Part shown: positions 13,844 through 21,978 of the stretch, piece after piece
How positions within the stretch are numbered: position 1 is the first letter of the stretch
Layout: each line of letters opens with the position of its first letter
The notes under the pieces: model-generated
Seen by the model: the letters and a program-made list of their open reading frames with translations, nothing else
Told to the model about the DNA's origin: nothing
Databases searched by the model: none
Position numbers and translations under genes: made by a program
Virus record (IMG/VR): IMGVR_UViG_3300042861_001593
Coordinates: 1 to 27,883 of that record
Reading direction: 5' to 3' (one strand)
Source of the DNA: a virus
Length of the DNA stretch: 27,883 bases

Positions 13844-14429
13844 TAAAGATAAAACGGTAATTGTATATTTAGCCATGAATACCAAAAGAGATGAATCTTA
13901 TGGTAGAGACTCAAGAAGTATGTTAGAAAAAAGTTTAGATACTTTATATCTAAATTATAACAATGAATTTAAACATGATATTATTATTTTTTATGATAAA
14001 AAATATCCATTTACAGAATCAGATATTAGGGAGATAACTAAAGACAGAAAAGAAATTAAATTTCAATTAATTCCAGATGAACTATGGTGTCCTCCACAAT
14101 GTGATGAGCTCAAAAATAATCCGGATCCTAAATTGTGGGCAGACCCGAAATTTTCTGTTGGGTATCGTAATATGATGAGATGGTATGGTATACTAATTTA
14201 TAAATATTTAATTAATTTGGGATATGAATGGTACATGAGGATGGACGATGATTCATTATTACATTCTAGAATAGAATATGATTTATTTAAATTCATGTAT
14301 GACAATGGATATGAATATGGATTTCGCTCGTATTGTAACGATCACATATCTGTATCTCGTGGATTAATAGAATTTTGTAAAAATTATTGTGATAATAATA
14401 ATATTACGCCAACATTTTTAAATAGATAG
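13836..14429 (+). pseudogene. N-terminal half of a GT15-like mannosyltransferase, interrupted by a frameshift
   Basis: These 197 residues match the first half of GT15 (Kre2/Mnt1-type alpha-1,2-mannosyltransferase): Val-Gly-Tyr-Arg-Asn-Met-Met-Arg-Trp (108-116), Tyr-Met-Arg-Met-Asp-Asp-Asp-Ser (133-140) and Tyr-Glu-Tyr-Gly-Phe-Arg. In GT15 a catalytic region with a Cys-His-Phe-Trp-type segment should follow; here the frame stops at TAG 14427 and the missing part continues in the -1 frame from about 14426. The junction sits in the short repeat ATAGATAG. Family members transfer mannose from GDP-mannose, mostly in fungi. It may be a genuine inactivation, an assembly error or two separate chains that associate. 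It overlaps the epimerase gene by 8 nt. Confidence 0.68.
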
Positions 14430-14446
14430 GTTATTATAATAATTTC

Positions 14447-15883
14447 TTGATTAGTAAATTAAGTTTTTGGATGAGAGATGATGTACAAAAATTTCTTCAA
14501 AATTATGATAATAGCGGATATCAATATACTCGTAGATGGAATGATCTAATTAGTCAAGCTGTTACTATACAGATATTTATGGATAGAAACAAAGTATATC
14601 ACTTTAACGATTGGTGTTATGAACATGCCACCTTTAGTGGACATTATGATAGTAAAAATTCTCTTTCTTGGGGTGGATTATATCCAGCAGTTAAAAATTC
14701 CAATGTTCTAGTAACAAATTATGTAGAAAAATGGATTAAAAAATATAATTTATATTATAAAAATACTTTTGATACATTAGATGTAAAAGACTGCTTGATT
14801 AAAACTAATACTAATATCTTATCTAAAGATATACCGAGTATAAATACTTTTAGGCCATTTAATAATAATGATTGCTATTTTATTGGATCATATGATTGTA
14901 TAGAAGATATATATTTAGCTATTAATGACTATTGGATAAATTGTCATACTAATACACAAAGAGCTATTCAGTTTGATTATAAAACACCAATAGCGTTTGT
15001 TTGGTTTAATTCTGATAAAAAGTTATATGTTATTAATAATAAAAAATTAATTAAACAAAATCCTAATGAATCTAATGATATTACTTCTTTTATTGTATCT
15101 AAAGATTTATTTATAACAAAATCACAAAAAGTATTGAATTATACCTCCAATATAACACATAACGATCAGTTTGTACATTATATATTTGGTAATACCCATA
15201 AAGGATATTATATAGAAGCTGGTGCTTGTGACGGAAAAAATAGTTCTAATACTTATTTTTTAGAAAATATATTAGGTTGGACAGGGGTGCTTGTTGAACC
15301 AACAAGTAAGTTTAATTTTTTAAATAAAAATAGACCTAACTCAAAAAATATTAATTGTGTTTTGGGCAATTCTAATTGTGATAGTGTTGATTTTATTGAA
15401 TTTACTAATCAAGATTATCATGAATTATCTTGTACTCAAGAATCCTTCAATAAATTATCAACAGAAGATTCTATGGGTAGAAAAGATATTATTGTACTTT
15501 ATGATAATGCGGTGAAAAATAAAATAATTAAAAAATTATCTCAAAAAACATTAAATTCATTATTAGATGAAATTGATGCGCCATATATAATAGATTATTT
15601 ATCACTTGATGTTGAAGGAGTTGAAGAATCAGTGATTGAAGGTATTGATTTTAATAAAAGACAAATTCTATTAATTAGTGCAGAAAATTTACACAATAAT
15701 AAAATTTTAATTTCTAATGGATATATTAAGATTAAAAATCCATTTGATAAAAGTAATGATCCGTCTTATGTTAACTGGGTACCAAAAGATAAGGTTCGTT
15801 CATGGGATTATTGGTGGGTGTCGCCAGTATTATTTGAACAAAAAAAATATCTGCTAGAACCGCATATAATAAATCATAATTGA
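14447..15883 (+). CDS. GT15 C-terminal half fused to an FkbM methyltransferase domain
   Basis: The frame continues GT15 homology (Leu-Ser-Phe-Trp at 5-8, Tyr-Gln-Tyr-Thr-Arg-Arg-Trp-Asn-Asp at 25-33, Val-Tyr-His-Phe-Asn-Asp at 50-55); homology begins upstream at Tyr-Tyr-Asn-Asn-Phe around 14432. The listed start is TTG; the first ATG is 14471. Residues about 110-240 are unassigned. Residues about 240-440 form an FkbM-family methyltransferase: Gly-Tyr-Tyr-Ile-Glu-Ala-Gly-Ala-Cys-Asp-Gly (253-263) for S-adenosylmethionine binding, Gly-Val-Leu-Val-Glu-Pro (280-285) and Leu-Ser-Leu-Asp-Val-Glu-Gly. FkbM enzymes O-methylate small molecules or sugars. Together with 13836-14429 this would be one chain of about 680 residues that adds mannose and then methylates. 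Confidence 0.75.
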   Translation: MISKLSFWMRDDVQKFLQNYDNSGYQYTRRWNDLISQAVTIQIFMDRNKVYHFNDWCYEHATFSGHYDSKNSLSWGGLYPAVKNSNVLVTNYVEKWIKKYNLYYKNTFDTLDVKDCLIKTNTNILSKDIPSINTFRPFNNNDCYFIGSYDCIEDIYLAINDYWINCHTNTQRAIQFDYKTPIAFVWFNSDKKLYVINNKKLIKQNPNESNDITSFIVSKDLFITKSQKVLNYTSNITHNDQFVHYIFGNTHKGYYIEAGACDGKNSSNTYFLENILGWTGVLVEPTSKFNFLNKNRPNSKNINCVLGNSNCDSVDFIEFTNQDYHELSCTQESFNKLSTEDSMGRKDIIVLYDNAVKNKIIKKLSQKTLNSLLDEIDAPYIIDYLSLDVEGVEESVIEGIDFNKRQILLISAENLHNNKILISNGYIKIKNPFDKSNDPSYVNWVPKDKVRSWDYWWVSPVLFEQKKYLLEPHIINHN

Positions 15884-15884
15884 T

Positions 15885-16676
15885 ATGGAAAAAACATTAA
15901 TAATTTTAATAGGTAATGCTCGTGGTGGTGAAACCGCATGGAATACACTGTATAATAATCTTATAGATCCTTATAATGCAGATTTATTGTTATGCTTTGG
16001 TAAAACTATTAACGCATCATCTAGTCTATACAAGATAGCAAAATATATATTTGAAATAGATGAATATGATGATTGGACAGATTACTATGAGCAGTTTTTT
16101 CATAATTTTTGGAAAAAATCATTTCTTTGTGGACAGCGTCATGGTTTAGCTGGAGGATTAAACAAATATAACGGATCTGGAGCTATTATATTTGCATTTA
16201 GACATTTTCTTAAACAGAATTGCTATAATATTATAAATGAATATGATAGAATTATCCTAACAAGATCGGATCATTTTTATCAATATAAACATCCAGTTCT
16301 ACCTAATGATAAAATATGGATACCAGAAGGAGAGGATTATGGGGGGATCACAGACAGACATCATATTTTCCCATCTAAAATTTTTCACCAAATGCTTGGT
16401 GTGGTAGAATATATGGATTCTGATATTGGATTTCAAGAGATATCAAAAAAACATAACCCTAATCCAGAAACAGTATTATTATTATCATTTAAATATTATA
16501 ATATCTTATCATCCATTTCGAGATTTAAAAGATGTCAATTTGCTGTTGCTACAAAACAGGATAGTACGAGATGGAAAAAGGGAGATATTCCATTACCAAA
16601 CTATCCAAATTTGTATATTAAATATTTGAACGAGTATAGAATGACACTGCGGAGTTTTAATGAAGAGACTAAATAA
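15885..16676 (+). CDS. Glycosyltransferase-like protein
   Basis: This 263-residue protein begins with a Rossmann-like strand and glycine turn (Leu-Ile-Ile-Leu-Ile-Gly-Asn-Ala-Arg-Gly-Gly). Residues 121-130, Asp-Arg-Ile-Ile-Leu-Thr-Arg-Ser-Asp-His, have the Arg-Ser-Asp form seen in several sugar transferases in place of Asp-x-Asp. Pro147-Glu-Gly-Glu-Asp-Tyr-Gly-Gly-Ile-Thr-Asp-Arg-His follows and looks like the acceptor-side loop of WavE/DUF7796-type proteins. The donor is unknown. It is one base after the previous stop and overlaps the next gene by 17 nt, so it belongs to the sugar operon. Confidence 0.6.
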   Translation: MEKTLIILIGNARGGETAWNTLYNNLIDPYNADLLLCFGKTINASSSLYKIAKYIFEIDEYDDWTDYYEQFFHNFWKKSFLCGQRHGLAGGLNKYNGSGAIIFAFRHFLKQNCYNIINEYDRIILTRSDHFYQYKHPVLPNDKIWIPEGEDYGGITDRHHIFPSKIFHQMLGVVEYMDSDIGFQEISKKHNPNPETVLLLSFKYYNILSSISRFKRCQFAVATKQDSTRWKKGDIPLPNYPNLYIKYLNEYRMTLRSFNEETK

Positions 16677-17199
16677 TCAAAGAGTTTATCTTGCTGGAGC
16701 CATGGACAGAGTAGCAGATCGTGGAACAGGATGGAGGGATAATATCACTCCGTTCCTACAAGATTTAGGTATAGTAGTATTTAATCCAATTAGTAAACCA
16801 ACAGATATTGGATTAGAAGATCATGATACTCACCAAATAAAAACAAAGCTCAAACAGATGAATAGATATGATGAGCTAAGTGCAATGATGAAAACTATTC
16901 GTGCTGTAGATTTACGTCTCGTAGATATTAGTGATTTTCTTATAGTCAATTTGGATCTAGATATTCATCCTTGTGGAACCTATGAAGAAATTTTTTGGGC
17001 AAACCGCCAGAAAAAGCCTATTATAGTACATATGGTTCAAGGTAAAAATAAAACTCCAGATTGGCTGTTTGGAACAATTCCTCACCAAATGATTTTTTCC
17101 AACTGGGATGAGATTAAAAACTATTTAGAACATATACACACTTCAGAAAATATAGACACGCACAAAAGATGGTACTTCTTCAATGCAAAAAATAATTAA
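16660..17199 (+). CDS. Nucleoside 2-deoxyribosyltransferase-like protein
   Basis: A 179-residue protein of the nucleoside 2-deoxyribosyltransferase/SLOG-type fold: Val9-Tyr-Leu-Ala-Gly-Ala-Met-Asp at the N-terminus, Gly-Trp25-Arg, Arg81-Ala-Val-Asp-Leu-Arg, Ile90-Ser-Asp-Phe-Leu-Ile-Val, and Cys105-Gly-Thr-Tyr-Glu-Glu (E109/E110, the expected catalytic glutamate region), then Lys-Pro-Ile-Ile-Val. Enzymes of this family swap or hydrolyse the base of deoxynucleosides or deoxynucleotides. It is encoded beside GMP reductase, overlapping it by 17 nt, which suggests a joint role in purine nucleotide supply. Exact reaction unproven. Confidence 0.72.
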   Translation: MKRLNNQRVYLAGAMDRVADRGTGWRDNITPFLQDLGIVVFNPISKPTDIGLEDHDTHQIKTKLKQMNRYDELSAMMKTIRAVDLRLVDISDFLIVNLDLDIHPCGTYEEIFWANRQKKPIIVHMVQGKNKTPDWLFGTIPHQMIFSNWDEIKNYLEHIHTSENIDTHKRWYFFNAKNN

Positions 17200-18307
17200 T
17201 GAAACTAAACTAGATTTTGATGATGTTCTTATTAGGCCCAAGAGATCTTTTCTAACAAGTAGAAAACAAGTCTCTTTATTAAGAGATTTTCATTTCGTTC
17301 ATTCTCCTAGACACCTAAATTGCATACCGATAATGGTTGCAAACATGGATACTGTTGGTACTTTTGATATGGCAAAAGTTGTTAGTAAACATAAAAGTAT
17401 AGTATGTTTACATAAACACTATTCTATAGAATCATTAGTAGATTTTTATAGACAATACCCTGATCTAAAAGATTATGTTTTTTATTCAACAGGAACATCA
17501 CAAAAAGATTTAGAAAAAATTAATAATGTTTTCGATAAGTTGCACAAACATCATATGTTACTGCCTAATATATGTCTTGATGTTGCTAATGGATATACAG
17601 AACAATTTGTTAAAACAGCAGCACACCTACGCAAAACTTTTCCAGAAGTTATAATTATGGCTGGTAATGTGGTTACTCCTGAAATGGTCGAAGAACTTAT
17701 ACTTCATGGCAAAGTTGATATAGTCAAAGTTGGTATAGGGTCAGGCAGTGTTTGTACTACCCGTTTAAAAACTGGCGTTGGATATCCACAGTTGAGTGCT
17801 GTGATGGAGTGTGCTGACGCTGCTCATGGTCTTGGTGGACACATATGTTCTGATGGTGGCTGCAAAGTAGTTGGAGATATTTGTAAGGCTTTTGGTGGTA
17901 ATAGTGATTTTGTAATGCTAGGAAGCGTATTTGCAGGAACTGAAGAATGCGAAGGAGAGTGGGAGTATGAGTATTATGTTGAGGCAGGATCCTCTGCTCC
18001 GGGATTTTGGCAAACACTAAATCCAGGATATTCTACTCCTAACAAAAAAATATCTTTAAAGTATTATGGCATGAGTAGTAAAAACGCTATGGATAAACAT
18101 CATAATGGAGTAGCTAATTATCGAACAGCAGAAGGTAAGTGCGTTACTGTTCCATATAAAGGACCAGCAGAAGAAATACTATATGATATCTATGGTGGCC
18201 TTAGAAGCGCTTGTACATATATAGGTGCTGATAAAATTAAAGATTTCGGCAAGAAAACAACATTTATACAAGTCAATAATACACATAATAAGGTTTATGA
18301 AAAATGA
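17183..18307 (+). CDS. guaC: GMP reductase
   Basis: A 374-residue IMPDH/GMPR-family TIM barrel. The N-terminus has Leu-Asp-Phe-Asp-Asp-Val-Leu-Ile-Arg-Pro-Lys (10-20) and Ala53-Asn-Met-Asp-Thr-Val-Gly-Thr (53-60). The active-site loop is Gly-Ser-Val-Cys191-Thr-Thr193-Arg; human GMPR Cys186 and Thr188 correspond. His-Ile-Cys-Ser-Asp-Gly-Gly-Cys and Tyr-Gly-Met-Ser-Ser follow, and no CBS domain is inserted, which favours GMPR over IMP dehydrogenase. The reaction is NADPH-dependent deamination of GMP to IMP. A Pro to Ser change just before the loop (Gly-Ser-Gly-Ser-Val) and an insertion of roughly 20 residues before Tyr-Gly-Met-Ser-Ser are unusual. It would move purines toward adenine, or recycle GMP from GDP-sugars. 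Confidence 0.9.
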   Translation: MQKIINETKLDFDDVLIRPKRSFLTSRKQVSLLRDFHFVHSPRHLNCIPIMVANMDTVGTFDMAKVVSKHKSIVCLHKHYSIESLVDFYRQYPDLKDYVFYSTGTSQKDLEKINNVFDKLHKHHMLLPNICLDVANGYTEQFVKTAAHLRKTFPEVIIMAGNVVTPEMVEELILHGKVDIVKVGIGSGSVCTTRLKTGVGYPQLSAVMECADAAHGLGGHICSDGGCKVVGDICKAFGGNSDFVMLGSVFAGTEECEGEWEYEYYVEAGSSAPGFWQTLNPGYSTPNKKISLKYYGMSSKNAMDKHHNGVANYRTAEGKCVTVPYKGPAEEILYDIYGGLRSACTYIGADKIKDFGKKTTFIQVNNTHNKVYEK

Positions 18308-19371
18308 ATATAATTTCACCAGTAGATAGTTATACAGGCTATGGGATTACCGGATATAATATATGGCGTCAAATTTATTATTTAAATAATAATAGTTTGC
18401 TTTTTCCAATAGGTAATATTAATGCTGAAAAGGGATGGGATATAGAATGCATAAAAAATGGCATAGGATCTAGAAGCCATTTTGATAAATCAGCACCCTC
18501 TTTTAAATTATGGCATGCTAATGATTTCTTTACTAAAACTCATGGAGATGGTAAATACGGAGTATTATCTTTCTTTGAAATAGATAAATTAACAGAGATC
18601 GAACAGCAAAGCTATAATATTGCTGATATTATATTTATGCCTTCTGAATGGGCAAAAAATGTTTTACAAAATAACGGAATAAAAAAAGACATTATCGTGT
18701 GTCCTATGGGAGTTGATACTAGCATTTTTAATGCTCAAAAACCGGAAGATAAAAAAAATAAAAATACATACATATTTATCAATATTGGTAAGTTTGAAAT
18801 TAGAAAAGGTCATGATATTTTAGTGGATTTATTTAATAATGCATTTAATGAAAATGACGATGTGGAACTATGGATGATCAATCATAATCCATTTTTAAAT
18901 CAAGACCAAATTAAACAATGGATAAATTTATATAATAACTCTAAACTATCATCTAAAATAAGATTTTTTCCACGCATTCCTGATCAAATATCATTGGCAC
19001 AAATTATGAGCTATGCTGATTGTGGTATTTTTCCATCAAGGGCAGAAGGATGGAATAATGAAGCAATAGAAATGATGGCTATGGATAAACCAATTATCAT
19101 CACAAACTATTCTGCACACACACAGTTTTGCAATAAAGACAATGCTTATTTAGTTGATATAGATACTACCGTACCAGCAAACGACGGTATATGGTTTAAT
19201 GGTAGTGGAAATTGGGCATCCATAGAAGAAAAAGAAATCGATCAATTTATCGAACATATGAGATATGTTTATAAAAATAATATAAGAGATAATTCTTATG
19301 GATTAAAAACAGCCAATAATTTATCCTGGCATAATACAGCCAATATCATATATTCTAATATGATCAATTGA
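18304..19371 (+). CDS. GT4-family glycosyltransferase
   Basis: A 355-residue group 1 (GT4, GT-B fold) transferase. The N-terminal half begins with a Gly-Tyr-Gly-Ile-Thr-Gly-Tyr segment. The C-terminal half has Pro-Met-Gly-Val-Asp-Thr-Ser-Ile-Phe, Gly-Lys-Phe-Glu-Ile-Arg-Lys-Gly, and the donor site Pro-Ser-Arg-Ala-Glu-Gly-Trp-Asn-Asn-Glu-Ala-Ile-Glu, the E-x7-E region of GT4, then Met-Asp-Lys-Pro-Ile-Ile. These enzymes take nucleotide sugars such as UDP-glucose or GDP-mannose. The ATGA overlap with guaC shows coupling. It closes the first part of the sugar operon. Confidence 0.86.
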   Translation: MNIISPVDSYTGYGITGYNIWRQIYYLNNNSLLFPIGNINAEKGWDIECIKNGIGSRSHFDKSAPSFKLWHANDFFTKTHGDGKYGVLSFFEIDKLTEIEQQSYNIADIIFMPSEWAKNVLQNNGIKKDIIVCPMGVDTSIFNAQKPEDKKNKNTYIFINIGKFEIRKGHDILVDLFNNAFNENDDVELWMINHNPFLNQDQIKQWINLYNNSKLSSKIRFFPRIPDQISLAQIMSYADCGIFPSRAEGWNNEAIEMMAMDKPIIITNYSAHTQFCNKDNAYLVDIDTTVPANDGIWFNGSGNWASIEEKEIDQFIEHMRYVYKNNIRDNSYGLKTANNLSWHNTANIIYSNMIN

Positions 19372-19401
19372 TTGGTGTATCTAATTACAAGGAGATAATA
19401 T

Positions 19402-19911
19402 ATGCCTATTCCAAAAAGAAAACAAAACGAAGATAAAAATGCTTATGTGTCTCGTTGCATGGGTAATGAGACTATGAAAAAAGAATATCCAGATAATAAA
19501 CAAAGAGTAGCTATTTGTCTCGGACAAACCCGTACAAAAGGAAATTTATTAGAAGAGGTACATGACGAATTATTTGCACAAAATTATACTTGGGATGATG
19601 AATGGAATGAATTTGTATATGAAGTTGAAGTTAACGAAATTTATGATGAAGACGGTAAAGTTATTGCTTCAGAATATCAAGGACGCAAAGTAACTCTTAA
19701 TAAGCCATTTAGAACACCAGATGGTCCTAAGAAATTTGCGGTATATGTAAAAAATGAAAGTGGTAATGTTGTTATAGTTAGATTTGGTGATCCTAACATG
19801 ACAATTAAGAAAAATATTCCTGAGCGCCGTAGAAGTTTCAGAGCAAGACATAATTGTGATAATCCTGGTCCTCGTTGGAAAAGTCGGTATTGGGCATGTA
19901 AGAGTTGGTGA
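19402..19911 (+). CDS. Conserved phage protein with FGDPNM motif
   Basis: The start is preceded by AAGGAG. The 169-residue protein has an N-terminal Pro-Ile-Pro-Lys-Arg-Lys...Ser-Arg-Cys-Met segment followed by Asp-Asn-Lys-Gln-Arg-Val-Ala-Ile-Cys-Leu, as in several phage virion-associated proteins. The C-terminal block contains Phe-Gly-Asp-Pro-Asn-Met, Arg-Arg-Ser-Phe-Arg-Ala-Arg-His-Asn-Cys and Tyr-Trp-Ala-Cys. These two blocks recur in T4-like and marine phages, often near head genes, and could bind metal through cysteines. I cannot name the function with certainty. Confidence 0.68.
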   Translation: MPIPKRKQNEDKNAYVSRCMGNETMKKEYPDNKQRVAICLGQTRTKGNLLEEVHDELFAQNYTWDDEWNEFVYEVEVNEIYDEDGKVIASEYQGRKVTLNKPFRTPDGPKKFAVYVKNESGNVVIVRFGDPNMTIKKNIPERRRSFRARHNCDNPGPRWKSRYWACKSW

Positions 19912-19916
19912 TAATA

Positions 19917-20405
19917 ATGAGAAAATGCCGAAAATGTAAATTAAATCAAGTATCAGAAAATTTTAGAAAATTTTGCGATCAATGTAAAATAAAATCTCAA
20001 ACGTGTGAATGTGGCGTTGGTTTTAAATCCAAAAAACATAAGTTTTGTAAATTATGCAGAATGAGCAAGGGAAATATTGGTCAATGTGAGTCATGTTATC
20101 AAACTAGACACATTTATTTTAATTCAGGATTATGTACTACTTGTTATAAATTTACAACGAAATATAACATTGATCATAAAGAACTAAAAGAATTAAGACT
20201 TATATCACATTGTAGCATCTGTGGTATTGAGGTTCGTCATCATTCAAAAAATAGGGGCAATGCCGCAGTAATTGACCATAATCATGATACAGGTAAGATT
20301 AGAGGAATTTTATGCGTACAGTGTAATATAATTGAAGGAATGATAAGAGATGAAGAACACTTAAAGCAATTTTATCTTAATTATAAAGAATGGATATTAA
20401 AATGA
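19917..20405 (+). CDS. Endonuclease VII-like recombination nuclease with extra zinc ribbons
   Basis: The frame is open from TTG 19905, but ATG 19917 is more likely. The 162-residue product ends with the endonuclease VII/His-Me-finger signature Asp120-His-Asn-His-Asp-Thr-Gly-Lys-Ile-Arg-Gly (120-130), with Cys99-x2-Cys102 and Cys133-x2-Cys136 binding zinc. In T4, endonuclease VII (gp49) resolves branched DNA before packaging. Residues 1-80 carry further CxxC or CxC pairs at Cys4/7, Cys20/23, Cys30/32, Cys44/47, Cys57/60 and Cys73/76, an uncommon N-terminal array. It is consistent with resolving the junctions on which the RuvB-like protein could act. Confidence 0.82.
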   Translation: MRKCRKCKLNQVSENFRKFCDQCKIKSQTCECGVGFKSKKHKFCKLCRMSKGNIGQCESCYQTRHIYFNSGLCTTCYKFTTKYNIDHKELKELRLISHCSICGIEVRHHSKNRGNAAVIDHNHDTGKIRGILCVQCNIIEGMIRDEEHLKQFYLNYKEWILK

Positions 20406-20971
20406 GCGAACGTTTTAAAGATATATTAAATTCAGTAAATGAAAATCTCAAAACCAAATCAGAAGATGGAGATTTTACCAAAATTGAAGAAATGGAAGTT
20501 GAAAGTCCAGAAATGGAAATGATGGAATATAAAAATGATTTTTATCAAATGAGCATTGGATCCATAAAGTCAATAATGACACACGCTAATGTTATATTAC
20601 AAGCATTAGATAATCCGTCCGTAAGAGAAGCCTTGACAGAAAGCTGGCTACAGGGTAAAATTGCTATTACTGAAGATTATATGTTAACAATTCATAATTT
20701 TGTTATGTTTGGACGCACAGAAACTGACACAGAAGCAGCAGAACATAAAAAAAAAGTTAAAATAAAAAATCTTCCGCACTATACTTTTCAGCCCTCAAAG
20801 GACGATAGTATAGTTACGGCACCTGTTGAAGAAACAATGTCAGAGGATAAGCCTGGACTATGGGAAAATATACGAAAAAAGAAAGAAAGAGAAGGAAAAA
20901 AATATAGACCAGCAAAGCCCGGAGACCCGGATCGACCAGATCCAAAGCAATGGAAAAAATTAACTAAATAA
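20402..20971 (+). CDS. Conserved phage protein with LWENIRKK motif
   Basis: ATG 20402 makes an ATGA overlap with the nuclease stop and is preferred over ATG 20390. The 189-residue product has a helical core around Ser-Ile-Met-Thr-His-Ala-Asn-Val-Ile-Leu-Gln-Ala-Leu and Gly-Lys-Ile-Ala-Ile-Thr-Glu-Asp-Tyr, and ends in the basic block Gly-Leu-Trp-Glu-Asn-Ile-Arg-Lys-Lys-Lys with Tyr-Arg-Pro-Ala-Lys-Pro-Gly-Asp. This pair of blocks recurs in T4-like phages without a settled function; a virion or assembly role is likely by context. No enzyme motif is present. Confidence 0.65.
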   Translation: MSERFKDILNSVNENLKTKSEDGDFTKIEEMEVESPEMEMMEYKNDFYQMSIGSIKSIMTHANVILQALDNPSVREALTESWLQGKIAITEDYMLTIHNFVMFGRTETDTEAAEHKKKVKIKNLPHYTFQPSKDDSIVTAPVEETMSEDKPGLWENIRKKKEREGKKYRPAKPGDPDRPDPKQWKKLTK

Positions 20972-20984
20972 CTAAAATTAGTTA
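20969..20984 (+). repeat. Palindrome before the sigma-factor gene
   Basis: TAACTAA (20969-20975) and TTAGTTA (20978-20984) form a perfect 7-bp inverted repeat around AA. The left arm TAACTAA also occurs once more just upstream at 20961-20967. It begins at the stop of the preceding gene and ends 36 nt before the sigma gene, where an operator would fit. Confidence 0.4.
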
Positions 20985-21020
20985 AGAATATATTTACTAG
21001 GACTTTTAAAAAGGAAAAAC

Positions 21021-21665
21021 ATGATAGATATTGTATCTGTTGGTAATCAAAAAATTAAATATCAAGACCATTCTACAATTGAATTTGAGTCATTATCTGT
21101 ATATCTAGATTTAGCTAAAAAAACTATATCTAAATTTGCTAAAAACTTTTCTCCAAGTTTAGGCAAGGAAATGCTAAAAAGTGAAGACGCTATAGCTAAT
21201 GTAGCTAATTGTATCATGATGGCCGATTGGAGATGGGATAAAGAACGTAAAGGAGAAAGTGGACAACAAAAGAATAAATACTCTTATAGAAATCAATGTG
21301 CCATTTGGGCCATAAAAAGCTATATGACAAGAAAGAAGTATAAAAAAAATAAAGGTCATTCTGTCGATATTGATACTAAATTTAATGATGAAAATTTATC
21401 ATTATTAGACATTATACCAGACTCTAGCAAATCCCCATTAGATATTTTGTTAGACAAGGAAAGTGGTTCTGAAAATAAACATATGATTGATCAAATATTA
21501 TCAGATAATAACAATATTTTATCTGATCGTCAAAGAGAATGTTTAAGATTATATTATCTTGAAAATCAGACTTTTGCACAAATTGGTAAAAAATTTAATA
21601 TTACTAGAGAAGCAGTCAGACAAAATATTAAAAAATCTATTGAAAAAATTCAAAGACTCATATAA
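21021..21665 (+). CDS. Phage RNA polymerase sigma factor (sigma70 family)
   Basis: A 214-residue sigma factor preceded by AAGGA. Residues 56-105 match region 2 as in phage late sigmas (Ala-Asn-Cys-Ile-Met-Met-Ala-Asp-Trp-Arg-Trp-Asp, then Tyr-Arg-Asn-Gln-Cys-Ala-Ile-Trp-Ala-Ile-Lys-Ser-Tyr). After Leu-Leu-Asp-Ile-Ile-Pro-Asp (128-134), residues 166-214 form a full region 4 helix-turn-helix: Leu-Ser-Asp-Arg-Gln-Arg-Glu-Cys-Leu, Thr-Phe-Ala-Gln-Ile-Gly, Ile-Thr-Arg-Glu-Ala-Val-Arg. T4 gp55, which reads TATAAATA late promoters, lacks a conventional region 4. This protein therefore may contact both -10 and -35 elements. A TATAAATA element occurs at 26538. Confidence 0.88.
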   Translation: MIDIVSVGNQKIKYQDHSTIEFESLSVYLDLAKKTISKFAKNFSPSLGKEMLKSEDAIANVANCIMMADWRWDKERKGESGQQKNKYSYRNQCAIWAIKSYMTRKKYKKNKGHSVDIDTKFNDENLSLLDIIPDSSKSPLDILLDKESGSENKHMIDQILSDNNNILSDRQRECLRLYYLENQTFAQIGKKFNITREAVRQNIKKSIEKIQRLI

Positions 21666-21669
21666 TAAT

Positions 21670-21978
21670 ATGTTCTTTAAAAAGCGTAATAAGTCAATAT
21701 TTTCAATTGAATACTATAGTAATGGGGACTATAATATATGTCTACCAAAACAGAATGTGTCTGAAATAGACGCGAATCATATAGGTTCATTTCTTCATTT
21801 GTTGATGTATAATAGTCCGATTAGTGCTGATATAATAGATAAATTAAAGTCAATCAAAAATAGCAATAATAAACATATTGTTGATTATATATTAAGTTCT
21901 TGGGCAACAAACTATTTAAATGATAAACATAAACCAATGATAGATCCTTTATTAACATTCAAACAAAATGTTAGATAG
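21670..21978 (+). CDS. Hypothetical protein, 102 aa
   Basis: A longer frame from 21559 overlaps the sigma gene; ATG 21670, four bases after the sigma stop, is the sensible start. The product begins Met-Phe-Phe-Lys-Lys-Arg-Asn-Lys, with a strand-rich part (Phe-Ser-Ile-Glu-Tyr-Tyr-Ser-Asn-Gly-Asp-Tyr) followed by helices (Gly-Ser-Phe-Leu-His-Leu-Leu and Ile-Ile-Asp-Lys-Leu-Lys). No motif is recognised. It overlaps the next gene by 11 nt, so the operon continues. Confidence 0.6.
   Translation: MFFKKRNKSIFSIEYYSNGDYNICLPKQNVSEIDANHIGSFLHLLMYNSPISADIIDKLKSIKNSNNKHIVDYILSSWATNYLNDKHKPMIDPLLTFKQNVR

Noticed and set aside
14199-14206. TATAAATA octamer, a possible late promoter
   Set aside because: It lies deep inside the GT15-like coding sequence and is expected by chance in AT-rich DNA.
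14417-14423. Slippery heptamer TTTAAAT just before the GT15 stop, suggesting programmed -1 frameshifting
   Set aside because: After a -1 slip the next codon in the new frame is TAG (14423-14425), so translation would stop at once; a mutation or sequence error at 14424-14430 explains the split better.
300-18910. Near-identical decapeptides Ile-Asn-His-Asn-Pro-(Tyr/Phe)-Leu-Asn-Gln-Asp in the 98-aa protein (about 325-354) and in the GT4 enzyme (about 18880-18905)
   Set aside because: The surrounding sequences are unrelated and each fits its own family, so chance or convergence is more likely than exchange.
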